A stretch of 37,874 nt of DNA from DASUBV01 sp035763085 (lineage in GTDB: Bacteria; Actinomycetota; Actinomycetes; Streptosporangiales; Streptosporangiaceae). Shown here one piece after another: positions 29,542 to 37,874 of this stretch (positions are counted from its first letter, which is position 1; the number at the start of each line of letters is the position of its first letter). Below the pieces are notes generated by a model. The model did no database searches and was not told the DNA's origin. It saw only the letters and a list, made by a program, of their open reading frames with translations. The position numbers and the translations under genes are program-made. The stretch lies in contig DASUBV010000355.1 in NCBI GenBank assembly GCA_035763085.1, forward strand, positions 1-37,874. The letters are read 5' to 3'.

Positions 29542-31058
29542 GCCAGTTCCTCCGCCGGGCCGCTGTCGGGGCCGGCCTGGGTCAGCAGCAGCCGGGCCTC
29601 GCCGGCCGTGATCACCGAGCCGGTGATCAGCACCACCGCCTCGCCGAGTCCGGGAGCAGCACCGCCATGCCCCGCATCAGCCTCGTCGGCCAGGGTCACG
29701 GCCAGCTCGATGGCATCGTCCAGCCGCTTGGCCACGCTGACCCGGTCGGGCTCGAAGACTGACTCGGCTATCTCGGCCAGCCCGGCCGGGTCCATGGACC
29801 GGTCGGTGGAGTTGCGGGTGACCACCAGCCGGGCTGCCACCGGCTCCAGCTGGTCGAGGATGCCGGGCACGTCCTTGTCCTCGCTGATGGCCACCACGGC
29901 GATCAGCTCGGTGAAGCTGAACGCCTCTTCCAGCGCTTCCACGGTGGCCGCCATCCCGGCCGGGTTGTGCGCGGCGTCGACGATCACCACCGGGCTGCGC
30001 CGTACCACCTCCAGCCGGCCCGGCGAGCGCACGTCGGCGACCGCATCGCGCACCAGGGCAACGTCCAGCGGCCCCGCCTCGCCGTCCGCGCCGCGGCCCG
30101 GGTCCAGCGCGACGGCAGCCGGGCCGTCCTCCTCGTCCGGATCGTGCCCGTTGAGCTCGGCGTTTTCGAGGGCCGGAGTGCCCACCGGCTCGGCCCGCGC
30201 GAATGCCTCGACCGCCGCCAGCGCGCAGGCCAGGTTGCCGGCCTGATGCGCGCCGAACAGCGGCAGGAACAGCCCCTCGTAGTCGCCGAGCAGCCCGCGG
30301 ACCGACACCTGCTGGCCGCCGACGGCCAGCTCCCGGTCCAGCACGCCGAACTCCAGCCCCTCGCGGGCGACCGTCGCGCCGACCTCGGCGGCCCGGCGCA
30401 TCAGGATCTCGGCCACCGACGGCGGCTGCTGGGCAAGCACGGCGATGGCGCCCGGCTTGATGATGCCGGACTTCTCCGTCGCGATCTCCTCGACGGTGGT
30501 GCCCAGCCAGCGAGTGTGATCCAGGGCGATCGGGGTCACGACCGCCACCGCCCCGTCAGCCACGTTGGTGCTGTCCCAGGTGCCGCCCAGGCCGACCTCG
30601 AGGATGGCCACGTCGACCGGCGCGTCGGCGAAGACCGCGAAGGCCATGCCGCACAGCACCTCGAAGAAGGACAGCCGGGCGGGCTGCTGTGAGTCAACCA
30701 GGTCCAGGTAGGGCGAGAGCTCCTCGTATGCCTCGATGAACCGCTCCGCGGTGACCGGCACGCCGTCCACGCGGATCCGCTCCCGGAACGAGCTCAGGTG
30801 CGGGCTGGTGAACAGGCCGGTGCGCAGCCCGCGGGCGCGCAGCAGCCGCTCGGTCATCCGGGCGGTGGACGTCTTGCCGTTGGTCCCGGTGATGTGGATC
30901 ACCGGGTAGGCCCGCTGCGGGTCGCCCAGCAGGGTGACCAGGGAGCTGATCCGGTCCAGCGTGGGATCAATGCTGTGCTCGGGCCGCCGGGCCAGGATCT
31001 CCTGCTCTACCTGCGCCAGCCGCCCCGCCACCCCGCCGGCCATCCCTGTTCCGCTCAC
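29538..31058 (-). CDS. folC: Bifunctional folylpolyglutamate/dihydrofolate synthase FolC
   Basis: Mur-ligase-type enzyme, 506 aa. It adds glutamate to dihydropteroate and folates. The ATP-binding P-loop is in VIHITGTNGKTSTARM, followed by LFTSPHLSSFRERI, EVGLGGTWDSTNV with the metal-binding region, ALDHTRWLGTTVEEIATEKSGIIK, FGAHQAGNLACALAAVEAF and the C-terminal VVIVDAAHNPAGM. A poorly conserved acidic insert (about residues 300-335, NGHDPDEEDGPAAVALDPG) lengthens the protein. It starts with GTG at 31058; an ATG five codons further in (31043) is an alternative, and neither has a strong SD. It follows valS after 66 bp and is coupled to DUF4233. Confidence 0.97.
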   Translation of the reverse strand: MSGTGMAGGVAGRLAQVEQEILARRPEHSIDPTLDRISSLVTLLGDPQRAYPVIHITGTNGKTSTARMTERLLRARGLRTGLFTSPHLSSFRERIRVDGVPVTAERFIEAYEELSPYLDLVDSQQPARLSFFEVLCGMAFAVFADAPVDVAILEVGLGGTWDSTNVADGAVAVVTPIALDHTRWLGTTVEEIATEKSGIIKPGAIAVLAQQPPSVAEILMRRAAEVGATVAREGLEFGVLDRELAVGGQQVSVRGLLGDYEGLFLPLFGAHQAGNLACALAAVEAFARAEPVGTPALENAELNGHDPDEEDGPAAVALDPGRGADGEAGPLDVALVRDAVADVRSPGRLEVVRRSPVVIVDAAHNPAGMAATVEALEEAFSFTELIAVVAISEDKDVPGILDQLEPVAARLVVTRNSTDRSMDPAGLAEIAESVFEPDRVSVAKRLDDAIELAVTLADEADAGHGGAAPGLGEAVVLITGSVITAGEARLLLTQAGPDSGPAEELA

Positions 31059-31124
31059 CCCAGAAGCCTACTGACCACCACGAGGTCCCCCGTCCCGCAC
31101 CACTCCAGCCCGTGCTTCGGGAGC

Positions 31125-33776
31125 TCAGCCCGCGGGCAGGGAGGCAAGGCGCTCTTCCAGGAGGGCGACGGCCTCCTCGGCGGCGGCCAGGCGCGCCCGG
31201 TTCTTCTCCACCACCTCGGCCGGGGCCTTGGCCACGAACGCCGGGTTGCCCAGCTTGCGCTGCGCCGCCTCGATCTCCGCCCGGGCCGCCGCCAGGTCCT
31301 TCTCCGCCCGGCGGCGCTCAGCCGCCACGTCCAGGCCGGCCGCCGTGTCCAGCTCCACGGTGACGCCCTCGGACTGCACCGAGGCCGTGGGCGCGAACTC
31401 GCCGTCCGGCGCGGTCAGCCGGGTCAGCGCGCGGATCCAGGCCTCGTGCGCGGCCAGCGGCGTCCCCGCGATCCCGGCCAGCACGGCCGGGACCGGCTGC
31501 GACGGGCGCAGCCCCTGGTCGGACCGGAACCTGCGGATCTCGGTCACCAGCCGCATCAGCGCGCTCATGGTCGCCTCGGCGGCGAGGTCGGCGGGCAGCT
31601 GCGGCTCGGCCCGGGAGCCGGCCGCCGTGACGCCCGGCCAGCGGGCGACGACCACCGACTCCCCGCCGGTCAGCGCGGTCCACAGCTCGTCGGTCACGAA
31701 CGGGATGACCGGGTGCAGCAGCCGCAGCAGGCGGTCCAGGACCACGCCCAGCACCTGCCGGGTGGCCATCGCGGCCGCCTCGTCGCCGCCGGTCAGCGAG
31801 GTCTTGGCCAGCTCCAGGTACCAGTCGCAGAACTCATCCCAGGCGAAGTGGTACAGCGCCTCGCAGGCCTTGGCGAACTCGAACTGCTCGAGCAGCTCGT
31901 CGACCTCGGCGGTGACAGCGGCCAGCCGGGAGCAGATCCACCGGTCCGCGGTGTTCAGCTGCCCGGCAGCGGGCAGACCCTGGTCGGCCACGGCGCCGTT
32001 CATCAGCGCGAACCGGCTGGCGTTCCACAGCTTGTTGCAGAAGTTCCGCGAGCCGGCCGCCCAGTCCTCGCTGACCGCGACGTCGCCGCCGGGGTTGGCC
32101 CCGCGGGCCAGGGTGAACCGGGTCGCGTCGGCGCCGAACCGGTCGATCCAGTCCAGCGGGTCGACGGTGTTGCCGCGGGACTTGGACATCTTCTTGCCGA
32201 ACTGGTCGCGGACCAGGCCGTGCAGGGCGATCTGACGGAACGGGATGGCCCGGTCCGGGCCCAGCCCCGCGTTCGCGTACAGGCCGAACAGCATCATCCG
32301 GGCCACCCAGAAGAACAGGATGTCGTAGCCGGTGACCAGGACCGAGTTCGGGTAGAAGGCGCGCAGGTCCGGGGTGTCGTCGGGCCAGCCCAGGGTGGAG
32401 AACGGCCACAGCGCCGAGGAGAACCAGGTGTCCAGCACGTCGGAATCCTGCTGCCAGCCCTCGCCGGCCGGCGGCTGCTCGCCGGGGCCGACGCAGATGA
32501 CCTCGTTGCCGGGCCCGTACCAGACCGGGATCCGGTGCCCCCACCACAGCTGGCGGCTGATGCACCAGTCGTGCATGTTGTCGACCCAGTCGAAGTACCG
32601 GGCGGCCAGCTCGGGCGGGTGGATGCGCACCCGGCCGTCGCGGACGGCGTCGCCCGCGGCCTTGGCCAGCGGCTCGACCCGGACGAACCACTGCAGCGAC
32701 AACCGCGGCTCGACCGTGGTGCCGCACCGGGAGCAGTGCCCGACCGCGTGCACGTAGGGCCGCTTCTCGGCCACGATCCGCCCGCTTTCCCGCAGCGCGG
32801 CCAGGACGGCCGGGCGGGCCTCGAAGCGGTCCAGGCCCGCGAACGGGCCGGCGGCGGTGATCACTCCGCGCTCGTCCATGATCACCATGCTGGGCAGGCC
32901 GTGCCGCCGGCCGATCTCGAAGTCATCGGGATCGTGCGCCGGGGTCACCTTGACCGCCCCGGTGCCGAACTCCGGGTCCACGTGCGGGTCGGCCACGACC
33001 GGGATCCGGCGGCCGGTCAGCGGCAGCTCGACCTCGCGCCCCACCAGGTGGCTGTAGCGCGAGTCGTCAGGATGCACGGCCACGGCCGTGTCGCCCAGCA
33101 TCGTCTCCACCCGGGTGGTGGCGACGACGACCTCGCCGGCGCCGTCCCCGTACCGGATCGAGACCAGCTCGCCGTCGTCGTCGGTGTGCTCGACCTCGAT
33201 GTCCGACAGCGCGGTCAGGCAGCGCGGGCACCAGTTGATGATCCGCTCGGCCCGGTAGATCAGGCCGTCGTCATACAGCCGCTTGAAGATGGTCTGGACG
33301 GCGTGCGACAGACCCTCGTCCATGGTGAACCGCTCGCGGGTCCAGTCCACCCCGTCGCCGAGCCGCCGCATCTGGCCCAGGATCGCGCCGCCGTACTGGG
33401 CCTTCCACTGCCAGACCCGCTCGACAAACGCCTCCCGGCCCAGGTCGTGCCGCGACAGGCCCTGCTTGCCCAGCTCGCGCTCTACCACGTTCTGGGTGGC
33501 GATCCCGGCGTGGTCCATGCCCGGCAGCCACAGCGCGTTATAGCCCTGCATCCGGCGCCGCCGGACCAGCGCGTCGATGAGCGTGTGGTCCAGCGCGTGC
33601 CCGATGTGCAGCGAGCCGGTGACGTTAGGCGGCGGGATCACGATCGCGAACGCCGGAGCCGCCGAGCCCGGGTCCGGCGTGAAGTAGCCGGCCTCGACCC
33701 AGCCTTCGTAGCGGCGGGTCTCGACCTCACCGGGCGCGTACTGGGGCGGCAGCTGTCTGCGTGTTGCGGTGCTCAC
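31125..33776 (-). CDS. valS: Valyl-tRNA synthetase
   Basis: Class Ia aminoacyl-tRNA synthetase, 883 aa, which charges tRNA-Val. The HIGH motif is in NVTGSLHIGHALD and the KMSKS motif in FGKKMSKSRGNTVDPLDW. WLPGMDHAGIATQNVVE, the CP1 editing domain (VVVATTRVETMLGDTAVAVHPDD) and WCISRQLWWGHRIPVWY are all present. CPRC and CSRC cysteine pairs suggest zinc sites. The C-terminus carries the ValS coiled-coil arm (LDVAAERRRAEKDLAAARAEIEAAQRKLGNPAFVAKAPAEVVEKNRARLAAAEEAVALLEERL) that holds the tRNA. It starts with GTG at 33776; no SD is visible, and TAGACT ends 8 nt upstream, so it may be leaderless. No T-box leader is seen. Confidence 0.98.
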   Translation of the reverse strand: MSTATRRQLPPQYAPGEVETRRYEGWVEAGYFTPDPGSAAPAFAIVIPPPNVTGSLHIGHALDHTLIDALVRRRRMQGYNALWLPGMDHAGIATQNVVERELGKQGLSRHDLGREAFVERVWQWKAQYGGAILGQMRRLGDGVDWTRERFTMDEGLSHAVQTIFKRLYDDGLIYRAERIINWCPRCLTALSDIEVEHTDDDGELVSIRYGDGAGEVVVATTRVETMLGDTAVAVHPDDSRYSHLVGREVELPLTGRRIPVVADPHVDPEFGTGAVKVTPAHDPDDFEIGRRHGLPSMVIMDERGVITAAGPFAGLDRFEARPAVLAALRESGRIVAEKRPYVHAVGHCSRCGTTVEPRLSLQWFVRVEPLAKAAGDAVRDGRVRIHPPELAARYFDWVDNMHDWCISRQLWWGHRIPVWYGPGNEVICVGPGEQPPAGEGWQQDSDVLDTWFSSALWPFSTLGWPDDTPDLRAFYPNSVLVTGYDILFFWVARMMLFGLYANAGLGPDRAIPFRQIALHGLVRDQFGKKMSKSRGNTVDPLDWIDRFGADATRFTLARGANPGGDVAVSEDWAAGSRNFCNKLWNASRFALMNGAVADQGLPAAGQLNTADRWICSRLAAVTAEVDELLEQFEFAKACEALYHFAWDEFCDWYLELAKTSLTGGDEAAAMATRQVLGVVLDRLLRLLHPVIPFVTDELWTALTGGESVVVARWPGVTAAGSRAEPQLPADLAAEATMSALMRLVTEIRRFRSDQGLRPSQPVPAVLAGIAGTPLAAHEAWIRALTRLTAPDGEFAPTASVQSEGVTVELDTAAGLDVAAERRRAEKDLAAARAEIEAAQRKLGNPAFVAKAPAEVVEKNRARLAAAEEAVALLEERLASLPAG

Positions 33777-33784
33777 GGCAGCAG

Positions 33785-33790
33785 AGTCTA
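33785..33790 (-). promoter_or_regulatory. -10 box placed for a leaderless valS mRNA
   Basis: TAGACT on the minus strand ends 8 nt before the GTG of valS and no SD lies between. No clear -35 is visible. Confidence 0.4.
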
Positions 33791-33962
33791 GAAGAGCGCG
33801 GCGAACGCGGCGGCCGGCCGGCGCGCACGCTGATCACCAGCTGCCGACAATTCGGTAACGAAACTAGTCATGACGTCCGGGATGTCTCGAAAGCCCGGAT
33901 ACCTGCACGGCATGCTGGTGATGATGCGCTCGCGAGGCGGACGGGAGCGCGCGGGAGGTGGG

Positions 33963-36900
33963 GTGCTGCACATGCGCAGGCCGCCCGCATCTGTTCGGCA
34001 TATCACCGCCCATCCGCTGGCCTTCTCCGTCGTCGCGCTGACTGTCTTGTTCACGACCATGTGCGCGGCGGCCGCCGCCTCGTTCGCCAGCGGGGTGACC
34101 GCCATCGCGGTGCGGCGGTCGCTGGCTGCCGACGCCGGTACCGCCATCAGCGTCAGCGTGATCGGCGGGGCGGCCGGGCCGGCCACCGTGACCGACCGGG
34201 TCGGTCGCCGCCTGACCACGGCAGCGGCGGGCCTGCCGCTCAGCATCGCGACCGCGCGCCAGTCCTCCTATTACCGCCTGCCCGGCCGCGGCGAGCCCGG
34301 CGGGCGGGCCGAGACACAGGTCATCTCGCTGACCCAGCTGCCCCGGCATGCCGTGCTGCTGACCGGCCGCTGGCCGGCCGGGATGACCGGCCCCGGCGGC
34401 CCGGCGACCACGGCGGACAGCCGCGGGCCCGTGCCCGCATGCCTGCCCGGCCCGGCCGCCCGGCGGCTGCACCTGGCTGCCGGGGACCTGGTCACGCTGC
34501 GCGACGTGACCGACAACTCGGCCATCACCGCGCGGGTGAGCTGCACGTTCGCGCGTCGCCAGCCGGGCGGCGGGTACTGGTCGCTGAGTCCGCTGCCGGC
34601 CACCGGAACCCAGCGCTCAGCCGGGTCGGTCCTGTACGGCCCGCTGGTCACCAGCCGGGCCGAGCTGACCGCCCGTCACATCCCGGTCCAGGCCGCCCGG
34701 CTGCGGGCCGTGCCTGACGTCAGCGCCCTGCAGGCCAGTCGGCTGCCCGCGCTGGCCACCCGGCTCAGGGCGGCGGTGAGTCAGCTGGCCGGCTCCAACG
34801 CGCTGGGCGGCGCGACCGTCACCACCCGGCTGCCCGCGCTGCTCAGCGGGCTGGCCACGGCCGTCGTCGTGTCCCGGTCGCAGCTGCTCATCGGGCTGCT
34901 CATCCTGCTGGTCATCGCGGGCGCCACGATCACGGTGGCGGTCCGGCTGCTGGTGGCCGCCCGCGAGGGCGAGATGGCCCTGCTGGCCGCCCGCGGCGCG
35001 GCCCGCCGCCAGCTGGCCGCCCGCGGCCTGGCTGACGCGCTGGCGCTGGCCATCCCGGCCGCGGTGGCCGGGCCGTTCCTGGCCGGGTGGCTGCTCGCAC
35101 TGCTCACCCGGACCGGGCCGCTGGCCCGCAGCAGGCTGAGCCTGCCGCCGGGTCAGCCCGCCGCCGCGTGGCTGACGGCCGTCGTCGTGGCGGCCGGCTG
35201 CGCGGTGATCATCTCGCTGCCGTGGCTGCGCCGCCCGCCGTCGGCGGTGCTGCGCCGGGTCCAGGCGGGCCGTCAGCGGGCCATCGGCGCCGCGGTAACG
35301 GCCGGGGCGGATCTCGCCCTGCTCGTGCTGGCCGCGGCCGCGACCTGGCAGCTCGCGCATTTCTCGGCGCCGGTCACGACCGGCCTGGATGGCCGGCTGG
35401 GCGCGGACCCGATCCTGGTCGCCGCCCCCGTGCTGGCCATCGGGGCCGGGTCGCTGGTGACCCTCCGGCTGCTGCCGCTCGCCGCCCGGCTGGCCGACCG
35501 GGCCGCTTCCCGCAGTCGCGGCCTGACCGGCGCGGTGGCCGCCTGGCAGCTCAGCCGCCGGCCACTGCGGCATCCCGGCCCGGCCCTGCTGGCCATGTTC
35601 GCCGTCGCCACTGCGGTCGTGGCCCTGGCCATGAACGGCAGCTGGCGCTCCTCGGCCACCGCCCAGGCCGCCTTCCGCGTGGGCGCCGACACCGCGGTAT
35701 CGCTGCCCGCCAGCAGCCCGCTGCCCGTCGGGCAGGTGGCGGCCGTGACCCGGGCCCGCGGCGTGCGGGCCAGCACGCCGACCGTGCAGGCCCAGGCCAG
35801 CACCCCGCAGGGAGTCATCGCCGACGTGCTGGCCATCAGCGGCCCGGCCGCCAGCGGCGCCCTGGCCCTGGACACGGCCCAGACCGGGCTGAGCCCGGGC
35901 CGGCTGACGGCCGCGCTGGCCCGGCTGCGGCCGGCTGGCCCGCCGCCGGGCACGCCGGTTCCCGGCCGCCCGGCCCGGCTGCTGGTCACGGCCCGGCTGC
36001 GGGTGGCACGGTCGGCCCTGCCCCGGCACCGGAGCGGGCCGGCCATCGCCGCCCCGGCGCTGTCGGTCCAGCTGACCGACGCCGCGGGCGTGGCCTACCA
36101 GGTGACCGCCGGGACGCTGCCCGCCGACGGCCGCCGTCACCAGCTGACCGCCGAGATCGCGCCCGGCCTGCGGGCTGACTACCCGCTGCGGCTGACCGGG
36201 TTCTTCCTGGAGTACCTGCAGCGCGGGCTGCAGCCCGCGCCCGCCAGCCTGGCGATCGGCGCGGTGCGCACCGCAGGTCCGGCCGGCGGCCCGGCGGGCG
36301 TCGTCACGGCGGCCGCTGCCGGGCACCCGCTGCTGGTCGTCGGCGACCAGTCGGCGGCCGCGCCGGGCCAGGCCGCGGCCCGGCTGAGCGGGACCGGCCT
36401 GACCGTGTCGTTCCGCACCGGCCGGGCGCAGCCGGGCGTCGGCGGCGGCCCGGCGTACACCTCGCTGGAGGTGACCCCCGGGCCGCGCCCGGCCCCGCTG
36501 CCCGCGCTGGCGACGCGGGCCTTCCTGGCCGCCAGCGGGACGTCGCCGGGCCAGATCGTGCAGGTCCAGGTACAGGGGGTCAGCATCCCGGTCCGGCTGG
36601 CCGCCGAGGTCACCCGGTTTCCCACCATCACCGGCCCGGCCGGCGGCCTGGTCATCGACCAGGCCGCCCTGCAGGACGCGCTGCGCACCCGCGGGGTCCC
36701 GCCGGTGCCGGTCACCGAGTGGCTGCTGCGCACCGGGCCCGGCCTGCGGCTGACCGGGCTGCCCGCGGGCACGTCGGTGACCAGCAGCGCGGCCGTGGCC
36801 CGGGCCCTGGTGCAGCGCCCGCTGTCGGTGGCGCCGCTAGTCGCCCTGCTGGCCATCGCCGCCGCCGCGATCATCCTGGCCTGTGCCGGGTTCGTGGTCA

Positions 36901-37250
36901 GCGCGGCGACCAGCCAGGACCGGCGGCGGGACATGGCCATGCTGGATGCTCTCGGCACCTGGCCCCGGCAGGTCATGCGGATGCTGTGCCTGGAGCAGGC
37001 CATGACCGCGGTACCGGCCGCGGCGGCCGGGCTGGCCATCGGCGGGCTGCTCAGTCAGCTCATCGTGCCCGCGATGAGCCTGACCGCCCAGGCCGCCCGC
37101 CCGAACCCGCCGGTACTGGTGCAGGTGCCCTGGCTGCTGGCGGGCGGCATCGCGCTGGTCATCGCCGCCATCCCGGTACTGACCGCGGGCCTGCCCGCGC
37201 TGCGCAGCCTGGCTGTGGCAGCCATGCTGCGCACCCAGGAGGAGACGTGA
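33963..37250 (+). CDS. Very large FtsX-family ABC transporter permease
   Basis: A 1095-aa integral membrane protein. The architecture is that of large actinobacterial FtsX permeases: one N-terminal membrane helix (LAFSVVALTVLFTTMCAAAAASF), an outer domain of about 270 residues, a group of membrane helices (LLIGLLILLVIAGATITVAVRLL and following), a second large outer domain (about 560-930), and a C-terminal FtsX block (LVALLAIAAAAIILACAGFVVSAA, then MAMLDALGTWPRQVMRMLCLEQ, typical of FtsX). Such proteins work with a separate ATPase in lipoprotein, peptide or cell-wall-related mechanotransmission. The start is taken as GTG at 33963, with GGAGG 4 nt upstream; ATG at 33972 or 33870 are alternatives. 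Its stop overlaps the next gene as GTGA. Confidence 0.85.
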   Translation: MLHMRRPPASVRHITAHPLAFSVVALTVLFTTMCAAAAASFASGVTAIAVRRSLAADAGTAISVSVIGGAAGPATVTDRVGRRLTTAAAGLPLSIATARQSSYYRLPGRGEPGGRAETQVISLTQLPRHAVLLTGRWPAGMTGPGGPATTADSRGPVPACLPGPAARRLHLAAGDLVTLRDVTDNSAITARVSCTFARRQPGGGYWSLSPLPATGTQRSAGSVLYGPLVTSRAELTARHIPVQAARLRAVPDVSALQASRLPALATRLRAAVSQLAGSNALGGATVTTRLPALLSGLATAVVVSRSQLLIGLLILLVIAGATITVAVRLLVAAREGEMALLAARGAARRQLAARGLADALALAIPAAVAGPFLAGWLLALLTRTGPLARSRLSLPPGQPAAAWLTAVVVAAGCAVIISLPWLRRPPSAVLRRVQAGRQRAIGAAVTAGADLALLVLAAAATWQLAHFSAPVTTGLDGRLGADPILVAAPVLAIGAGSLVTLRLLPLAARLADRAASRSRGLTGAVAAWQLSRRPLRHPGPALLAMFAVATAVVALAMNGSWRSSATAQAAFRVGADTAVSLPASSPLPVGQVAAVTRARGVRASTPTVQAQASTPQGVIADVLAISGPAASGALALDTAQTGLSPGRLTAALARLRPAGPPPGTPVPGRPARLLVTARLRVARSALPRHRSGPAIAAPALSVQLTDAAGVAYQVTAGTLPADGRRHQLTAEIAPGLRADYPLRLTGFFLEYLQRGLQPAPASLAIGAVRTAGPAGGPAGVVTAAAAGHPLLVVGDQSAAAPGQAAARLSGTGLTVSFRTGRAQPGVGGGPAYTSLEVTPGPRPAPLPALATRAFLAASGTSPGQIVQVQVQGVSIPVRLAAEVTRFPTITGPAGGLVIDQAALQDALRTRGVPPVPVTEWLLRTGPGLRLTGLPAGTSVTSSAAVARALVQRPLSVAPLVALLAIAAAAIILACAGFVVSAATSQDRRRDMAMLDALGTWPRQVMRMLCLEQAMTAVPAAAAGLAIGGLLSQLIVPAMSLTAQAARPNPPVLVQVPWLLAGGIALVIAAIPVLTAGLPALRSLAVAAMLRTQEET

Positions 37251-37874
37251 CCGCGCCGCCAGCCGTGCGCCGCGGCGCGCCCGGTGCCGGGCGGGCACGC
37301 GCGAGCTGGCCGGGCCGGGCCCGGCGGGCCCTGACCGGCGAGGCCGGGCCCGGCGCGGCCTGGGCCCTGGCCGCGGTGTCGCTGCTGATCGTGCTCATTG
37401 CCGTCGCCGGGCCGCGGGAGCTGTCCGCGATCCAGAACACCGCGCTGCGCAGCGCGCTGGCCCGGCTGCCCGCCCTGAACCTGGGCATCACCGCCCAGGC
37501 CACCTGGCAGGAGGACCGGCAGGGCAGCAACGTCCTGCCGGTGGCCGGCGGCCAGGCCGTAGCCAGCCGGCTGGCCCGCAGCGCCCGGTCCCTGCCGGTT
37601 GCCGCCGGCGGCGGGTGGACGTCGGTGTTCACCACCCCGCTCGCGATCACCAACCCGGCGCCCAGGTCGGTGCTAGACCAGCCGCCGACGGTGGCCATCA
37701 TGTACCGCAGTGACCTGCCCAGCTACGCCCGCACCGTCAGCGGGACACTGCCCGCCGCGGCGACCGCACTGCCGCCCGGCCCCGGCGCCCGGCACGGAGC
37801 GGTCCGGCTGGACACGGCGGTGACGACCATCACGGCCAGCCGGCTCGGGCTGCACGTCGGCTCCCAGGCCCGGC
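37247..37874 (+). CDS. Second large ABC transporter permease (partial, cut by window end)
   Basis: Starts with GTG at 37247, overlapping the TGA of the previous permease, with GGAG just upstream. The 209 codons visible stay open to the end of the window. After a basic N-terminal tail there is one membrane helix (AAWALAAVSLLIVLIAVAG), then an outer domain (ELSAIQNTALRSALARLP and ITAQATWQEDRQGSNVLP). This is the N-terminal layout of the preceding protein, so it should be a second FtsX-type permease of the same transporter. The ATPase gene probably follows beyond the window. Confidence 0.8.
   Translation, partial: MTAPPAVRRGAPGAGRARASWPGRARRALTGEAGPGAAWALAAVSLLIVLIAVAGPRELSAIQNTALRSALARLPALNLGITAQATWQEDRQGSNVLPVAGGQAVASRLARSARSLPVAAGGGWTSVFTTPLAITNPAPRSVLDQPPTVAIMYRSDLPSYARTVSGTLPAAATALPPGPGARHGAVRLDTAVTTITASRLGLHVGSQAR

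Noticed and set aside
30798..33791. 997-codon open frame on the plus strand opposite valS
   Set aside because: Antisense shadow caused by high GC at third positions. valS is complete with all motifs, and the shadow has no domain or SD.
33777..33962. T-box or attenuator leader for valS
   Set aside because: The gap is short, shows no T-box sequence or antiterminator, and a -10 box sits directly before the start codon.

Overview
The window is chromosomal DNA of a very GC-rich actinomycete. It carries the conserved actinobacterial cluster that in Streptomyces and Mycobacterium runs valS - folC - DUF4233 - (ndk) - [mreBCD - mrdA - rodA] - [radical SAM - DUF2344] - rne - rplU - rpmA - obgE - (proBA) - nadD - (LCP) - rsfS - histidine phosphatase. 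Almost all of it is read on the minus strand, so transcription runs from right to left. The mre/mrdA/rodA block argues for a rod- or filament-forming actinomycete outside the mycobacteria (Streptomycetales/Streptosporangiales-like). The sequence alone does not give me the genus.

Layout from left to right: tRNA-Ala(GGC) with its terminator, followed by a frameshifted tyrosine-integrase remnant (scar of an old integrative element); gpgP-like phosphatase and rsfS; a two-gene ABC exporter lying between rsfS and nadD; nadD; an SDR and a PaaK-type adenylate-forming ligase in one operon; a divergent membrane M48 metallopeptidase; a HelD/HelR-type RNA-polymerase-recycling ATPase; an unusual AT-rich intergenic region; obgE; rpmA and rplU; a very large RNase E/G; the DUF2344 and B12-binding radical SAM pair; a divergent TauE-like permease; the elongasome operon (rodA, mrdA, mreD, mreC, mreB); DUF4233, folC and valS; and, divergent from valS, two very large FtsX-type permeases, the second cut by the window end. 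ndk, proB/proA and the LCP gene, which usually sit in this cluster, are absent from their places.

Functionally the window combines ribosome and translation functions (rplU, rpmA, obgE, rsfS, valS, tRNA-Ala), RNA turnover and RNA polymerase recycling (rne, helD), cofactor synthesis (nadD, folC) and lateral-wall synthesis (MreBCD, PBP2, RodA).

The most interesting non-coding signal is between obgE and helD. A near-consensus plus-strand promoter (TTGACA, 17 bp, TATTAT) overlaps the helD start codon. It points into an approximately 98-nt stretch that ends in a continuous 11-bp hairpin with a 5-nt loop and five U: the complete architecture of a small RNA. A 9-bp perfect inverted repeat places a second TATTAT box on the opposite strand, so the predicted RNA would be antisense to the 5' leader of helD. 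I do not recognise this RNA as a named family. Other points worth a look are an MreD with a basic Arg/Gly-rich tail of about 380 residues, an RNase E/G with two disordered arms of about 500 residues each, several starts that look leaderless, and the radical SAM/DUF2344 pair of uncertain function overlapping rne.
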